In this document: positions 26,407-34,782 of the stretch, piece after piece
How the letters are laid out: every line of letters starts with the position of its first letter
Position numbering within the stretch: position 1 is the stretch's first letter
Origin: an uncultured Bacilli bacterium
GTDB taxonomy: Bacteria > Bacillota_I > Bacilli_A > RF39 > UBA660
Reading direction: 5' to 3'
Length of the DNA stretch: 64,000 bases
Assembly: GCA_934086815.1 (NCBI GenBank)
Contig: CAKOIM010000001.1
Location: 1-64,000, forward strand
Translations under genes and position numbers: made by a program
Notes under the pieces: generated by a model
The model's database searches: none
What the model saw: only the letters and a program-made list of their open reading frames with translations
Told to the model about the DNA's origin: nothing

Positions 26407-26423
26407 ATTTTTTTGACAAATTG

Positions 26424-26452
26424 ATTATATCAAATTGCTGGAAATAATGCAA
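26424..26452 (-). promoter_or_regulatory. Promoter of tRNA-Lys
   Basis: On the minus strand TTGCAT, 17 bases, TATAAT, ending about 18 bases before the tRNA. Confidence 0.7.
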
Positions 26453-26550
26453 GCTCTGTTTAATAAAAATTTTTAAATATAATAAATAAAGTTTAATAGC
26501 GTTATATTTTATATTGTGGTATACTAAGGTTAAATAAAGAGGTGAATGTT

Positions 26551-26985
26551 TTGAAAAAAGAAGAAATGTTACATTTCTGTAACATTTATGCAATTAGCAT
26601 AAGAAAGTTTATAAGAGAAAATTATTCCTTAATGGAAAACATTAGTGAAAATGAAATGGCAGGCAAAGGTAAATTAAAACATATTTATTTAAAAGAATTA
26701 CCTTGTGTGGTAGGTGTTCCTTTACCTTTTGCTATTCGTAATAAAGAACTAGTGGCGAATGGAACCTTATTAATAGTAAAAGATGATTATAAAATTAATC
26801 GTGCTTATTTAAATCCTCGTATTTTAACTGTTGATTATGAATTAAGTGGAAGTGCTGATGTGGAAAGATTAATTTATGGGTTGCATGGTGAAGAGGCTTT
26901 AGAAGAAGGAAATAGAATTCAAGAGCTTATTGATTATACCCATTGTGAAAGATTATTAAAGACTAAAACTAGGAGAAAATTATGA
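26551..26985 (+). CDS. Conserved-looking hypothetical protein ahead of deoC
   Basis: 144 residues, soluble. TTG start at 26551 with AGGTG before it (an in-frame GTG at 26542 overlaps that site). It has a helical N terminus, a central LPCVVGVPLPFAIRNKELVANGTLLIV, and a C-terminal helical part (ADVERLIYGLHGEEALEE). I do not recognise a family. It overlaps deoC by four bases, so the two are coupled; a nucleoside-related role is only a guess. Confidence 0.6.
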   Translation: MKKEEMLHFCNIYAISIRKFIRENYSLMENISENEMAGKGKLKHIYLKELPCVVGVPLPFAIRNKELVANGTLLIVKDDYKINRAYLNPRILTVDYELSGSADVERLIYGLHGEEALEEGNRIQELIDYTHCERLLKTKTRRKL

Positions 26986-27659
26986 AAATTGAAAAATATA
27001 TAGATCATACAAATTTAAAAATGGAAGCAGGGAAACAAGATATTGTTAAACTATGTGAAGAAGCTAAAAAATATAATTTTAAAACAGTATGTGTTAATCC
27101 TTATTATGTTTCATTTGCTAAATCTTTATTAACTGATACTGAAGTTGAAGTATGTACTGTAATAGGATTTCCACTTGGTATGAATACAACTGCTTGTAAA
27201 GTATATGAAGCAAAAGATGCTATTAAAAATGGTGCTGATGAAATAGATATGGTTATAAATGTTGGGGCTCTAAAAGATAAAGAATATGATTATGTGAAAG
27301 AAGAAATTGTAAAAATAAAAGAAAGTATAGAAGATAAACTTTTAAAAGTAATTGTTGAAACATCTTTGCTTACTGAAGATGAAATAATAATGATGACAAA
27401 AATATGTAGCGAAGCTAAAGTTCATTTTATTAAGACAAATACTGGTTTTGGTAAAAGAGGTGTAACTGTGGATGATGTTAAAATAATGAATGCTCATAAA
27501 TCTAAATCTTTAGAAATAAAAGCTAGTGGAGGCATTAAAAATTACGAACAAGCTAAAGAGTTAATAGATTATGGAGCAACAAGATTAGGCACAAGTAGTG
27601 GCGTTTTAATAGTAAAAGGGTCAAAATGTAATTGCGAAGAATGCAATTGTTCTAAATAA
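26982..27659 (+). CDS. deoC: Deoxyribose-phosphate aldolase
   Basis: 225 residues of class I aldolase TIM barrel. Key segments are DHTNLK, TVIGFPLG, EIDMVINVGAL, FIKTNTGFGKRG (Schiff-base Lys) and KASGGIKNY. It splits deoxyribose 5-phosphate in nucleoside salvage. The C-terminal tail is odd, with KCNCEECNCSK replacing the usual ending. GGAG precedes the ATG. Confidence 0.93.
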   Translation: MKIEKYIDHTNLKMEAGKQDIVKLCEEAKKYNFKTVCVNPYYVSFAKSLLTDTEVEVCTVIGFPLGMNTTACKVYEAKDAIKNGADEIDMVINVGALKDKEYDYVKEEIVKIKESIEDKLLKVIVETSLLTEDEIIMMTKICSEAKVHFIKTNTGFGKRGVTVDDVKIMNAHKSKSLEIKASGGIKNYEQAKELIDYGATRLGTSSGVLIVKGSKCNCEECNCSK

Positions 27660-27662
27660 GTC

Positions 27663-27691
27663 TTGATTGTAAATGACATTTGTGTTACAAT
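27663..27691 (+). promoter_or_regulatory. Promoter of the thrS T-box unit
   Basis: TTGATT, 17 bases, TACAAT. Confidence 0.65.
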
Positions 27692-27699
27692 CTATTTGT

Positions 27700-27892
27700 A
27701 AATCGATGAGGAAAGACAAGATTTCTAATATTAATTGCAAAGAGAATTAGTGGTAGGTGGAAACTAATGAATTGTATTAAAAGTTACTACTTTCTAAGAG
27801 GGTTAATAAACTCCGGCTAAAACCGTTATCATAATTAAGTTAAATAAAGGATGGTACCGTCATTATGACTCCTTAAGTATCATTCTTTTTTT
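27700..27892 (+). promoter_or_regulatory. T-box riboswitch (Thr) ahead of thrS
   Basis: The leader has the T-box layout: GATGAGGAAAGACA and AGAGAATTAGTGGTAGGTGG (stem I), a likely ACT specifier, and AAAGGATGGTACCG (T-box). The terminator stem GGATGGTAC/GTATCATTC is followed by T7. Uncharged tRNA-Thr should favour read-through. Confidence 0.85.
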
Positions 27893-27905
27893 ATTGGGAG
27901 GTATC

Positions 27906-28106
27906 ATGAGTGAAGATGAAAAAAGATGGCTACGATGCAATGCAGAAATAAGGGACGTCATTCTAGAGATTGCTTTTTTAAATTTGAAAGAAGCTAAAAA
28001 GCCCCAATTAAGGAGGCAATTACAAAAAAAACTTGATGCATTACGAGAAGAAGAAAAACAAATTTATAAAAGAATATTACAAAGTGAAAACGAGGGAGGA
28101 AGATAA
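27906..28106 (+). CDS. Small helical protein between T-box and thrS (66 aa)
   Basis: 66 residues, highly charged, probably two helices: KRWLRCNAEIRDVILEIAFLNLKEA and PQLRRQLQKKLDALREEEKQIYKRIL. TGGGAGG precedes ATG 27906. It sits in the transcript of the T-box and ends one base before thrS, where the TGS domain of ThrRS would usually be encoded. It is not TGS-like. Function unknown. Confidence 0.65.
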   Translation: MSEDEKRWLRCNAEIRDVILEIAFLNLKEAKKPQLRRQLQKKLDALREEEKQIYKRILQSENEGGR

Positions 28107-28107
28107 T

Positions 28108-29862
28108 ATGATAAATATTAAAGAAGATGAAAAATTAAATGTTTTAAACCATTCATGTGCTCATTTAATGGCTAATGCTGTTAAAAAACTATATCCAAAT
28201 GCAAAATTTTGGGTAGGCCCAGTAATAGAAGAAGGCTTTTATTATGACATTGATTTAGAAGGTGCTACAGTTACAGAAGAGGATTTAGTAAAAATTGAAA
28301 AAGAAATGAAAAAACTATCAAAAGATGGTAAAAGAATAATTAGAAAAGAAGTTACTAAAGAAGAAGCTTTAGAAATGTTTAAAGACGATCCATATAAAAT
28401 TGATTTAATTAATAATATGGAAGATAATGCTGTAATTAGTTGTTACACACAAGGTGACTTTACTGATCTTTGTCGTGGGCCACATGTTGAAACTACTAAA
28501 GAAATTAAGTATTTTAAATTACTTAAAGTAAGTGGTGCTTATTGGAAAAATGATGCTAATAATAAAGTACTGCAAAGAATATATGGTGTTTGTTTTGATT
28601 CAGAAGAAGCCTTAAATAATCATTTACAAGAATTAGAAGAAGCAAAACTTAGAGATCATAGAAAAATTGGAAAAGATTTAGGTATCTTTATGTTTGCCGA
28701 TTTAGTTGGAAAAGGGTTACCTTTATGGTTGCCTAATGGATTTATATTAAGACGTACTTTAGTAGATTATATTACTGATAAGGAATTAAAACTTGGATAT
28801 AAACATGTTATGACTCCATCTTTAGGAAATGTTGATTTATATAAAACTAGTGGACATTGGGATCATTATAAAGAAGATATGTTTCCTGCAATGCAATTAG
28901 ATGAAGAAGCATATGTCTTAAGACCAATGAATTGTCCTCATCATATGATGATTTATAAAAATTTCTTACATTCATATAGAGATTTACCATTAAGAATGGC
29001 TGAAGTAGCTAATGACTTTAGATATGAAGCAAGTGGTGCTTGTTGTGGTATTGAAAGAACTAGAGCATTTACGCAAAATGATTCTCATATTTTCTGTACA
29101 CCTGAACAAATTGCTAGTGAAGTACAAGGAGTTATTGATTTAACACTTGATGTTTATAAAGATTTTGGATTTAAAGATTATAAATTCAGATTATCATTAA
29201 GAGATAAAAATAACACAGATAAATATTTTGGTAATGATGAGTTATGGGAAAAAAGTGAAAGTGCTTTAAGAGAAATTTTAAAAAATTCTAATTCAGAATA
29301 TTATGAAGCTGAAGGCGAAGCAGCATTTTATGGACCTAAGATTGACGTTCAAGTTAAAAGTGCTATCGGTCATGATGTTACACTTTCTACGGTTCAATTA
29401 GATTATCAATTACCGGAAAGATTTGAACTTGAATATATTGATGAAGCTGGTAAAAAAGAAAGACCAGTTGTTATTCATAGAGCTATTTTAGGTTCATTAG
29501 ATAGATTTACAGCATTTTTACTTGAAGAAACTAAAGGATATTTACCAGTTTGGTTAGCACCTGTTCAAGTTAATATTATACCAGTTAATAATGAATATCA
29601 TTTAGACTATGCTAAAGAAATATATAATTTACTAAGTAATAATAATATTAGAGTAAACTTAGATGATAGAAATGAAAAATTATCTTATAAAATGCGTGAA
29701 AGCCAAATGAATAAGTATCCAATAAGTATTATTCTAGGGCAAAAAGAAGTTGATAATAAACAAATAAGTTATCGTCTTAGCCAAAGTGAAGATACTATTA
29801 CAGTTTCTAAAGATGAATTTATTAATTTTATAAATAAAAAAATAGAAAATAAAGAAAATTAG
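28108..29862 (+). CDS. thrS: Threonyl-tRNA synthetase lacking the TGS domain
   Basis: 584 residues, shorter than the usual 640. It starts almost directly with the editing-domain motif HSCAHLMANAVKKLYP, with no TGS domain. GFYYDID and YCTQGDFTDLCRGPH follow; the catalytic core has the zinc-binding NCPHHM and the C-terminal anticodon domain. ATG 28108 with GAGGGAGGA; an ATG 75 bases earlier lies inside the upstream small gene. Control by the T-box is expected. Confidence 0.92.
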   Translation: MINIKEDEKLNVLNHSCAHLMANAVKKLYPNAKFWVGPVIEEGFYYDIDLEGATVTEEDLVKIEKEMKKLSKDGKRIIRKEVTKEEALEMFKDDPYKIDLINNMEDNAVISCYTQGDFTDLCRGPHVETTKEIKYFKLLKVSGAYWKNDANNKVLQRIYGVCFDSEEALNNHLQELEEAKLRDHRKIGKDLGIFMFADLVGKGLPLWLPNGFILRRTLVDYITDKELKLGYKHVMTPSLGNVDLYKTSGHWDHYKEDMFPAMQLDEEAYVLRPMNCPHHMMIYKNFLHSYRDLPLRMAEVANDFRYEASGACCGIERTRAFTQNDSHIFCTPEQIASEVQGVIDLTLDVYKDFGFKDYKFRLSLRDKNNTDKYFGNDELWEKSESALREILKNSNSEYYEAEGEAAFYGPKIDVQVKSAIGHDVTLSTVQLDYQLPERFELEYIDEAGKKERPVVIHRAILGSLDRFTAFLLEETKGYLPVWLAPVQVNIIPVNNEYHLDYAKEIYNLLSNNNIRVNLDDRNEKLSYKMRESQMNKYPISIILGQKEVDNKQISYRLSQSEDTITVSKDEFINFINKKIENKEN

Positions 29863-29882
29863 AGATTTCTCTAGTTTTTTTT
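29858..29882 (+). terminator. Terminator of thrS
   Basis: TTAGAGA/TCTCTA hairpin followed by T8. Confidence 0.65.
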
Positions 29883-29886
29883 AGAC

Positions 29887-29914
29887 TTGAAATTAAATAA
29901 TAAATATGTATAAT
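29887..29914 (+). promoter_or_regulatory. Promoter of the 29935 gene
   Basis: TTGAAA, 16 bases, TATAAT. Confidence 0.6.
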
Positions 29915-29934
29915 AATTTCATGGAGTGATTTAA

Positions 29935-30570
29935 ATGGAATTTGAAAATAAGGATCTTTGTGCAAAATGTCAAGGAAAATGTTGTAAAAAATGTGGTTGT
30001 GATTATTTTATTAATGATTTTGTAGAAATAAATAAAAACAGTATTTTAAAAATATTAGAAACGAATAACGTTTCCATTGTATCTGCTCTTAAGAGTGAAT
30101 ATTTACCCAATGGAAAAAAAGTATTAGAGCCATTTTTATATTTAAGAGCGAGAAATGTCGATCGAGGAGTAGTGGATTTATTATCATTAAAAAAACGTTG
30201 TTCACTTTTAACTGATACTGGTTGTCTTTATAGTTTAGAAAAACGTCCGAGCGGTGGGGTGAATTTAATTCCTGATGAAAATGGATGTTATCAATTAGTA
30301 AATCAAAAAGAAGCTATTTTAAAATGGGGACCATATCAAAATTTACTAAGTAAGATTGTAAAAAGATTAACGGGAAAAACAGTTGTGGAAGTATTTGAAA
30401 ATGATATTGAAAATATGCTTTATGAATTTATAAATAAAAAATTTGAAAATGTTTCGGAAACAGAAATTGAAGAAGTAATTCCTCTTATTAAAGACTTAGC
30501 TAATCTTTATCCTCATCTTTTATATAATGCTAATATTAGATCTGGAAGAAAATTAAAATTAAAAAAATAA
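29935..30570 (+). CDS. YkgJ-like cysteine-cluster protein
   Basis: 211 residues. N-terminal CAKCQGKCCKKCGC and a later RCSLLTDTGC...RPSGG...C fit the YkgJ family of putative zinc- or iron-cluster proteins. It has a helical C-terminal part. Target unknown. GGAGTG precedes the ATG. Confidence 0.65.
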   Translation: MEFENKDLCAKCQGKCCKKCGCDYFINDFVEINKNSILKILETNNVSIVSALKSEYLPNGKKVLEPFLYLRARNVDRGVVDLLSLKKRCSLLTDTGCLYSLEKRPSGGVNLIPDENGCYQLVNQKEAILKWGPYQNLLSKIVKRLTGKTVVEVFENDIENMLYEFINKKFENVSETEIEEVIPLIKDLANLYPHLLYNANIRSGRKLKLKK

Positions 30571-30589
30571 TCAAAATCATAAAAAAGGT

Positions 30590-30618
30590 TTGACAAACAT
30601 ATAATATTAGTATAAAAT
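30590..30618 (+). promoter_or_regulatory. Promoter of infC-rpmI-rplT
   Basis: TTGACA, 17 bases, TAAAAT. Confidence 0.65.
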
Positions 30619-30639
30619 AAAATTGTTGTTGAAAAAGGA

Positions 30640-30742
30640 AAGAGATTTAGTATCCACCTGATTGCGAATAAGCAATAGGTATAATGCCGAATAAAATATT
30701 TTGTTTGTCATGTAATGGATACTATAAATGTATCCATTTTTT
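30640..30742 (+). promoter_or_regulatory. L20-type attenuator leader of infC
   Basis: GTATCCA (30650-30656) equals the 3' arm of the terminator hairpin (ATGGATAC at 30715-30722 with GTATCCAT at 30730-30737 plus T run). The upstream copy can therefore replace it and open the terminator. This is the logic of the Bacillus L20 leader, where r-protein L20 selects the terminator. Confidence 0.7.
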
Positions 30743-30763
30743 ATAACATTGGAGGTGCTTACA

Positions 30764-31303
30764 ATAGCAAATAATAATAGTAATGAACAATTAGTAAATG
30801 AAAACATCAAAATACCTGAAGTAATGGTAATTGGCCCAAATGGCGAAAAGATGGGGCTAAAAAAAATAGCTGATGCTTTGACACTTGCAAATTATGCTGG
30901 GCTTGATCTAGTATTAATGAATGCAAATGGCAATCCTGCAGTAGCTAAAATAATGGATTATAATAAATTCCGTTATGAAAAACAAAAGAAATTAAAAGAA
31001 ACACAAAAGAAACAAAGAGAAGCAAATAAAGATATAAAAGAATATCGTTTATCTGTGACAATTGACATTGGTGATTTTGAAACAAGAAAGAAAAATGCCC
31101 AAACTTACTTAGAAAAAGGGCATAAAATAAAAGCTTTTATTCGTTTTAAAGGTCGTCAAATGGCAAGACCAGAATTAGGTAAAGATGTATTGCTTAGATT
31201 TGCAGAAGCATTAAATGAGTATTCTGTTATTGAAACAGAACCTAAATTAGAAGGGCGTCAAATGTTTCTAATATTAGCACCAAAAAAAGGAGAAGGGAAA
31301 TAG
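30764..31303 (+). CDS. infC: Translation initiation factor IF-3
   Basis: 179 residues: NENIKIPEVMVIGPNGEKMG, then DYNKFRYEKQKK, KEYRLSVTIDIGDFETRKKNAQTYLEKG and KIKAFIRFKGRQMARPELGKDVL. The start is probably ATA at 30764, eight bases after GGAGG. ATG alternatives are absent in the right place, and infC uses rare start codons in many bacteria for autoregulation. First gene of the infC-rpmI-rplT operon. Confidence 0.93.
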   Translation: MANNNSNEQLVNENIKIPEVMVIGPNGEKMGLKKIADALTLANYAGLDLVLMNANGNPAVAKIMDYNKFRYEKQKKLKETQKKQREANKDIKEYRLSVTIDIGDFETRKKNAQTYLEKGHKIKAFIRFKGRQMARPELGKDVLLRFAEALNEYSVIETEPKLEGRQMFLILAPKKGEGK

Positions 31304-31307
31304 TATT

Positions 31308-31502
31308 ATGGCAAAATGTAAACAAAAAACACACAAATCAAGTGCAAAAGTATTTAACAAAAAGAAAAATGGTAGTCTTACATACATGAAATCTGGAAGT
31401 AACCATAAAACTGGAAAAGATTCAGCTAAAGAAGTAAGACAAAGACGTAACAAAGGTACGCTTTCAAAAGGAGATAGTAGCAGATTAAAATCTGTTATCT
31501 AG
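31308..31502 (+). CDS. rpmI: Ribosomal protein L35
   Basis: 64 residues, KQKTHKSSAKVFNKKKNGSL and RRNKGTLSKGDSSRLKSVI. Basic; the usual position between infC and rplT. Confidence 0.95.
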   Translation: MAKCKQKTHKSSAKVFNKKKNGSLTYMKSGSNHKTGKDSAKEVRQRRNKGTLSKGDSSRLKSVI

Positions 31503-31521
31503 GAAGTTGAGGTGAAGAAAA

Positions 31522-32067
31522 ATGGCAAGAGTTAAAGGCGGAAATGTATCAAAAAATAGAAGAAGAAAAGTATTAAAAGAAGCAAAGGGTTATTTTGGAA
31601 GTAAACATAGACTATATAAAACTGCTCAAGAACAAGTATTCCATAGTGGAGCTTATGCTTATAGAGATAGAAAGCAAAATAAAAGAAATTTCAGAAAATT
31701 ATGGATTACAAGAATAAATGCAGCATGTCGTATGAATGATATTAGTTATTCTAAATTTATAAATGGTTTAACAAAAGCTGGAATTGAAATTAACAGAAAA
31801 ATGTTATCAGAAATGGCAATTGATGATGAAAAATCATTTACAGCATTAGTAGAAGTTGTTAAAAAAGCTTTAAATGGAGAAGTGAGTACTACTAAAAAAG
31901 AAGCTAAAAAAGTAGAAAAGAAAGAAGTTAAAAAGGAAGTTAAAGAAGAAGTTGTTGAAGATTTAAGTAAAAAGACTTTAGCTGAATTAAAAGCATTAGC
32001 TAAAGAAGCTGGAATTAAAGGTTATTCAACAATGAAAAAAGATGAATTATTAAGTGCTTTAAAATAA
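31522..32067 (+). CDS. rplT: Ribosomal protein L20 with an added Rho-N/SAP-like domain
   Basis: 181 residues instead of about 118. Residues 1-118 are ordinary L20 (ARVKGGNVSKNRRRKVLKEAKGY, KQNKRNFRKLWITRINAACR). A Lys/Glu-rich linker (about 120-145) leads to a C-terminal helical domain, LSKKTLAELKALAKEAGIKG and STMKKDELLSAL, like Rho-N/SAP/HeH motifs that bind nucleic acid. The same domain ends ribosomal protein S2 in this window. L20 also regulates its own operon in Bacilli. Confidence 0.95.
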   Translation: MARVKGGNVSKNRRRKVLKEAKGYFGSKHRLYKTAQEQVFHSGAYAYRDRKQNKRNFRKLWITRINAACRMNDISYSKFINGLTKAGIEINRKMLSEMAIDDEKSFTALVEVVKKALNGEVSTTKKEAKKVEKKEVKKEVKEEVVEDLSKKTLAELKALAKEAGIKGYSTMKKDELLSALK

Positions 32068-32074
32068 TTTATTC

Positions 32075-32103
32075 TTGAAAAAGTGTGAGTTTTAAAATAT
32101 AAT
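32075..32103 (+). promoter_or_regulatory. Promoter of rpsO
   Basis: TTGAAA, 17 bases, TATAAT. Confidence 0.75.
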
Positions 32104-32120
32104 ATAGATGAAGTTTATTC

Positions 32121-32161
32121 TTGGTTTAGATATCTCCAAATCAATACTAGGATTAAACCAA
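32121..32161 (+). promoter_or_regulatory. Structured rpsO leader, candidate S15 site
   Basis: TTGGTTTA (32121-32128) and TAAACCAA (32154-32161) form an eight-base perfect stem around an internal loop region, just before the GGAGG of rpsO. S15 autoregulates through leader RNAs in several bacteria, so a binding role is plausible but unproven. Confidence 0.5.
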
Positions 32162-32180
32162 TTACAAATAAGGAGGAAAA

Positions 32181-32450
32181 ATGGCTTTACAAAAAGAAGA
32201 AAAAGCAAAAATTATTAAAGAATTTGCTAAAAATGAAAAGGATTGTGGAAGTGCAGAAGTACAAGTTGCAATTTTAACTAAAGAAATTAATACTTTAACT
32301 GAACATTTAAAAGAACACAAACATGATTTTCATTCTAAAAGAGGTCTACTTATGAAAGTTGGACGTCGTAAAAAATTACTTGAATACTTAAAGAAAAACG
32401 ATGTTGTAAGTTATAGAGAAGTAATTAAAAAATTAAATTTAAGAAAATAG
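32181..32450 (+). CDS. rpsO: Ribosomal protein S15
   Basis: 89 residues: GSAEVQVAILTKEINTLTEHLKEHKHDFHSKRGLL, VGRRKKLLEYLKK. Precedes pnp as in most bacteria. Confidence 0.95.
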   Translation: MALQKEEKAKIIKEFAKNEKDCGSAEVQVAILTKEINTLTEHLKEHKHDFHSKRGLLMKVGRRKKLLEYLKKNDVVSYREVIKKLNLRK

Positions 32451-32478
32451 AGGCACTTGTTTTTAGTGTCCTTTTTTG
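32449..32478 (+). terminator. Terminator between rpsO and pnp
   Basis: AGGCACT with AGTGTCCT (one bulge) and a following T6. Confidence 0.6.
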
Positions 32479-32496
32479 TATTAGAAAAGAGGTTAT

Positions 32497-34656
32497 ATGA
32501 AGAAAGTATTTAATTTAGAATTTAATGGTAGAAATATATCTGTTGAAACTGGAGAACTTGCTAAACAAACAAATGGAGCAGTTTTAGTAAGATATGGAGA
32601 TACGGCAGTATTATCTGTATGTGTAATGGGTAAAAATCCGGTTTCGCAAGATTTCTTTCCATTGCAAGTTTTATATCAAGAAAGATTATATTCTGTTGGA
32701 AAAATCCCAGGTGGATTTATTAAAAGAGAAGGTAGACCAAGTGAAGCTGCGACACTTGCTGCAAGGTTAATTGATAGACCAATAAGACCAATGTTTGATG
32801 AAAATCTAAGAAATGAAATTCAAGTAATTAATACAGTTTTATCAGTAGATCAAGACAATTCTCCGGAAATGGCTGCTATGTTAGGATCTTCTTTATGTTT
32901 AGGTATAAGTGATATACCGTTTGATGGTCCAGTTGCTGGAGTTGTAGTGGGCTTAATAGATGATAAGTTTATAATTAATCCAACTAGTGAAGAAAGTGAA
33001 AAAAGTTCATTACATTTAACTGTTGCGGGAACTAAAGATGCTATTTGTATGGTTGAAGCTGGAGCTAAAGAATTACCGGAAGACATTATGTTAGAAGCTC
33101 TAATGTTTGCTCATGAAAATATTAAAAAACTATGTGTTTTTCAAGAATCTATTATAAAAGAAATAGGTAAAGAAAAAGTAGAATTAGAAAAAGCAATTAT
33201 ACCTAAAGAAATAGAAGTGAGTGTTAGAGAATATGCTACAAAAGATATGCTTAAAGCTATTCAAATAAAAGAAAAATTAGCAAAATACGCTGCTATAGAT
33301 AAAGTAAAAGAAGATACGATAAAACATTTTGAAAGTGTTTATCAAGATGATGAAGATTTAAATAGTAAATTACAACAAGTTAAAAAGGTATTAACAAATA
33401 TTGAAGCCGGAGAAGTAAGAAGATTAATTACGGAAGAACATGTAAGATCAGATGGTAGAAAAATGGATGAAATTAGACCACTTTTTGCTGGTGTTGATTT
33501 ATTAGCTCGTACTCATGGTTCAGCATTATTTCAAAGAGGTGAAACTCAAGTATTAGCAACAACTACTTTAGGGGCTTTAGGAGAACATCAAATATTAGAT
33601 GGGTTAGGTATTGAAGATACTAAAAGATTTATGCTTCATTATAATTTTCCTCAATTTTCTGTTGGTGAAGTAGGAAGATATGGATCTCCCGGAAGAAGAG
33701 AGATTGGGCATGGAGCTTTAGGAGAAAGAGCATTAGCTCAAGTTATTCCTAGTGAAGAAGAATTTCCTTATACTATAAGAGTTGTAAGTGAAGTTTTAGA
33801 AAGTAATGGTTCATCTAGCCAAGCTACTATTTGTTCAGGTTGCTTAAGTTTAATGGCCGCGGGAGTTCCGATAAAAGCTCCAGTTGCAGGTATTGCCATG
33901 GGACTTATAACAAGTGAAGATGAAAGTAAATATACAATTTTAACTGATATTCAAGGATTAGAAGATCATATGGGAGATATGGACTTTAAAGTAGCGGGTA
34001 CACGTACTGGTATTACAGCCTTACAAATGGATATTAAAATAAAAGGTGTTACAAAAGAAATTTTAGGTGAAGCATTAGCTCAAGCTCATAAAGCTCGTTT
34101 AGAAATACTTGATGTTATGGAAAGTGCTATTTCTAAACCACGTGAAGAAGTAAGTAAATATGCTCCAAAGATTGAAACATTTAATGTTGATCCTGAAAAA
34201 ATTAGAGATATTATTGGGCGTGGTGGAGAAATGATTACAAAAATTATTTTAGAAGCGTCTAATGTTTCTACAGTAAATGATAAAGACGCAGTTAAAGTAG
34301 ATCTTGAAGATGATGGAAGAGTAATAATTTATCACACTGATAAAGAAATAATTTCTAAAACTAAAGAAATGATTTTAAATGTCATAAGAGAAGTAGAAAA
34401 AGATAAGGTTTATACAGGAATAGTTACAAAAGTAGAAGACTTTGGCTGTTTTGTTGAACTTTGGCCAGGTTGTGAAGGCTTAGTTCATGTTTCACAACTT
34501 GCTTGGGAAAGAATTGATAAACCAAGTTCTCTAGTTACCGTAGGTGATGAAATAATGGTTAAATCACTAGGCTATGATAATCGTGGAAGATTAAATTTAT
34601 CACGGAAAGAATGCTTGCCTAAACCTGAAAAAAAAGAAAAAGAATCAGAAAAATAG
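32497..34656 (+). CDS. pnp: Polynucleotide phosphorylase
   Basis: 719 residues. It has two RNase PH-like domains (first with GGFIKREGRPSEAA, second with RSDGRKMDEIRPL and GDMDFKVAGTRTGITALQMDIK), a KH domain (IRDIIGRGGEMI) and an S1 domain (YTGIVTKVEDFGCFVELWPGCEGLVHVS). Processive 3' to 5' RNA decay, part of the degradosome. GAGG precedes the ATG. Confidence 0.96.
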   Translation: MKKVFNLEFNGRNISVETGELAKQTNGAVLVRYGDTAVLSVCVMGKNPVSQDFFPLQVLYQERLYSVGKIPGGFIKREGRPSEAATLAARLIDRPIRPMFDENLRNEIQVINTVLSVDQDNSPEMAAMLGSSLCLGISDIPFDGPVAGVVVGLIDDKFIINPTSEESEKSSLHLTVAGTKDAICMVEAGAKELPEDIMLEALMFAHENIKKLCVFQESIIKEIGKEKVELEKAIIPKEIEVSVREYATKDMLKAIQIKEKLAKYAAIDKVKEDTIKHFESVYQDDEDLNSKLQQVKKVLTNIEAGEVRRLITEEHVRSDGRKMDEIRPLFAGVDLLARTHGSALFQRGETQVLATTTLGALGEHQILDGLGIEDTKRFMLHYNFPQFSVGEVGRYGSPGRREIGHGALGERALAQVIPSEEEFPYTIRVVSEVLESNGSSSQATICSGCLSLMAAGVPIKAPVAGIAMGLITSEDESKYTILTDIQGLEDHMGDMDFKVAGTRTGITALQMDIKIKGVTKEILGEALAQAHKARLEILDVMESAISKPREEVSKYAPKIETFNVDPEKIRDIIGRGGEMITKIILEASNVSTVNDKDAVKVDLEDDGRVIIYHTDKEIISKTKEMILNVIREVEKDKVYTGIVTKVEDFGCFVELWPGCEGLVHVSQLAWERIDKPSSLVTVGDEIMVKSLGYDNRGRLNLSRKECLPKPEKKEKESEK

Positions 34657-34676
34657 GATTAAATGCCTATTTTTTA
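34651..34676 (+). terminator. Terminator of pnp
   Basis: AAATAGG and CCTATTT with a T run. Confidence 0.75.
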
Positions 34677-34683
34677 TTATGGA

Positions 34684-34712
34684 TTGACATTTGCTAGAAA
34701 AAATTATATAAT
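34684..34712 (+). promoter_or_regulatory. Consensus sigma-A promoter of the AbiEi-like gene
   Basis: TTGACA, 17 bases, TATAAT: a perfect consensus, the strongest-looking promoter in the window. Confidence 0.85.
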
Positions 34713-34782
34713 GTTATAAAGAAATGGGAAAAACATTATAAATTAATAAAAAGATAACATAATATCTAAGGAGGTACTTATT

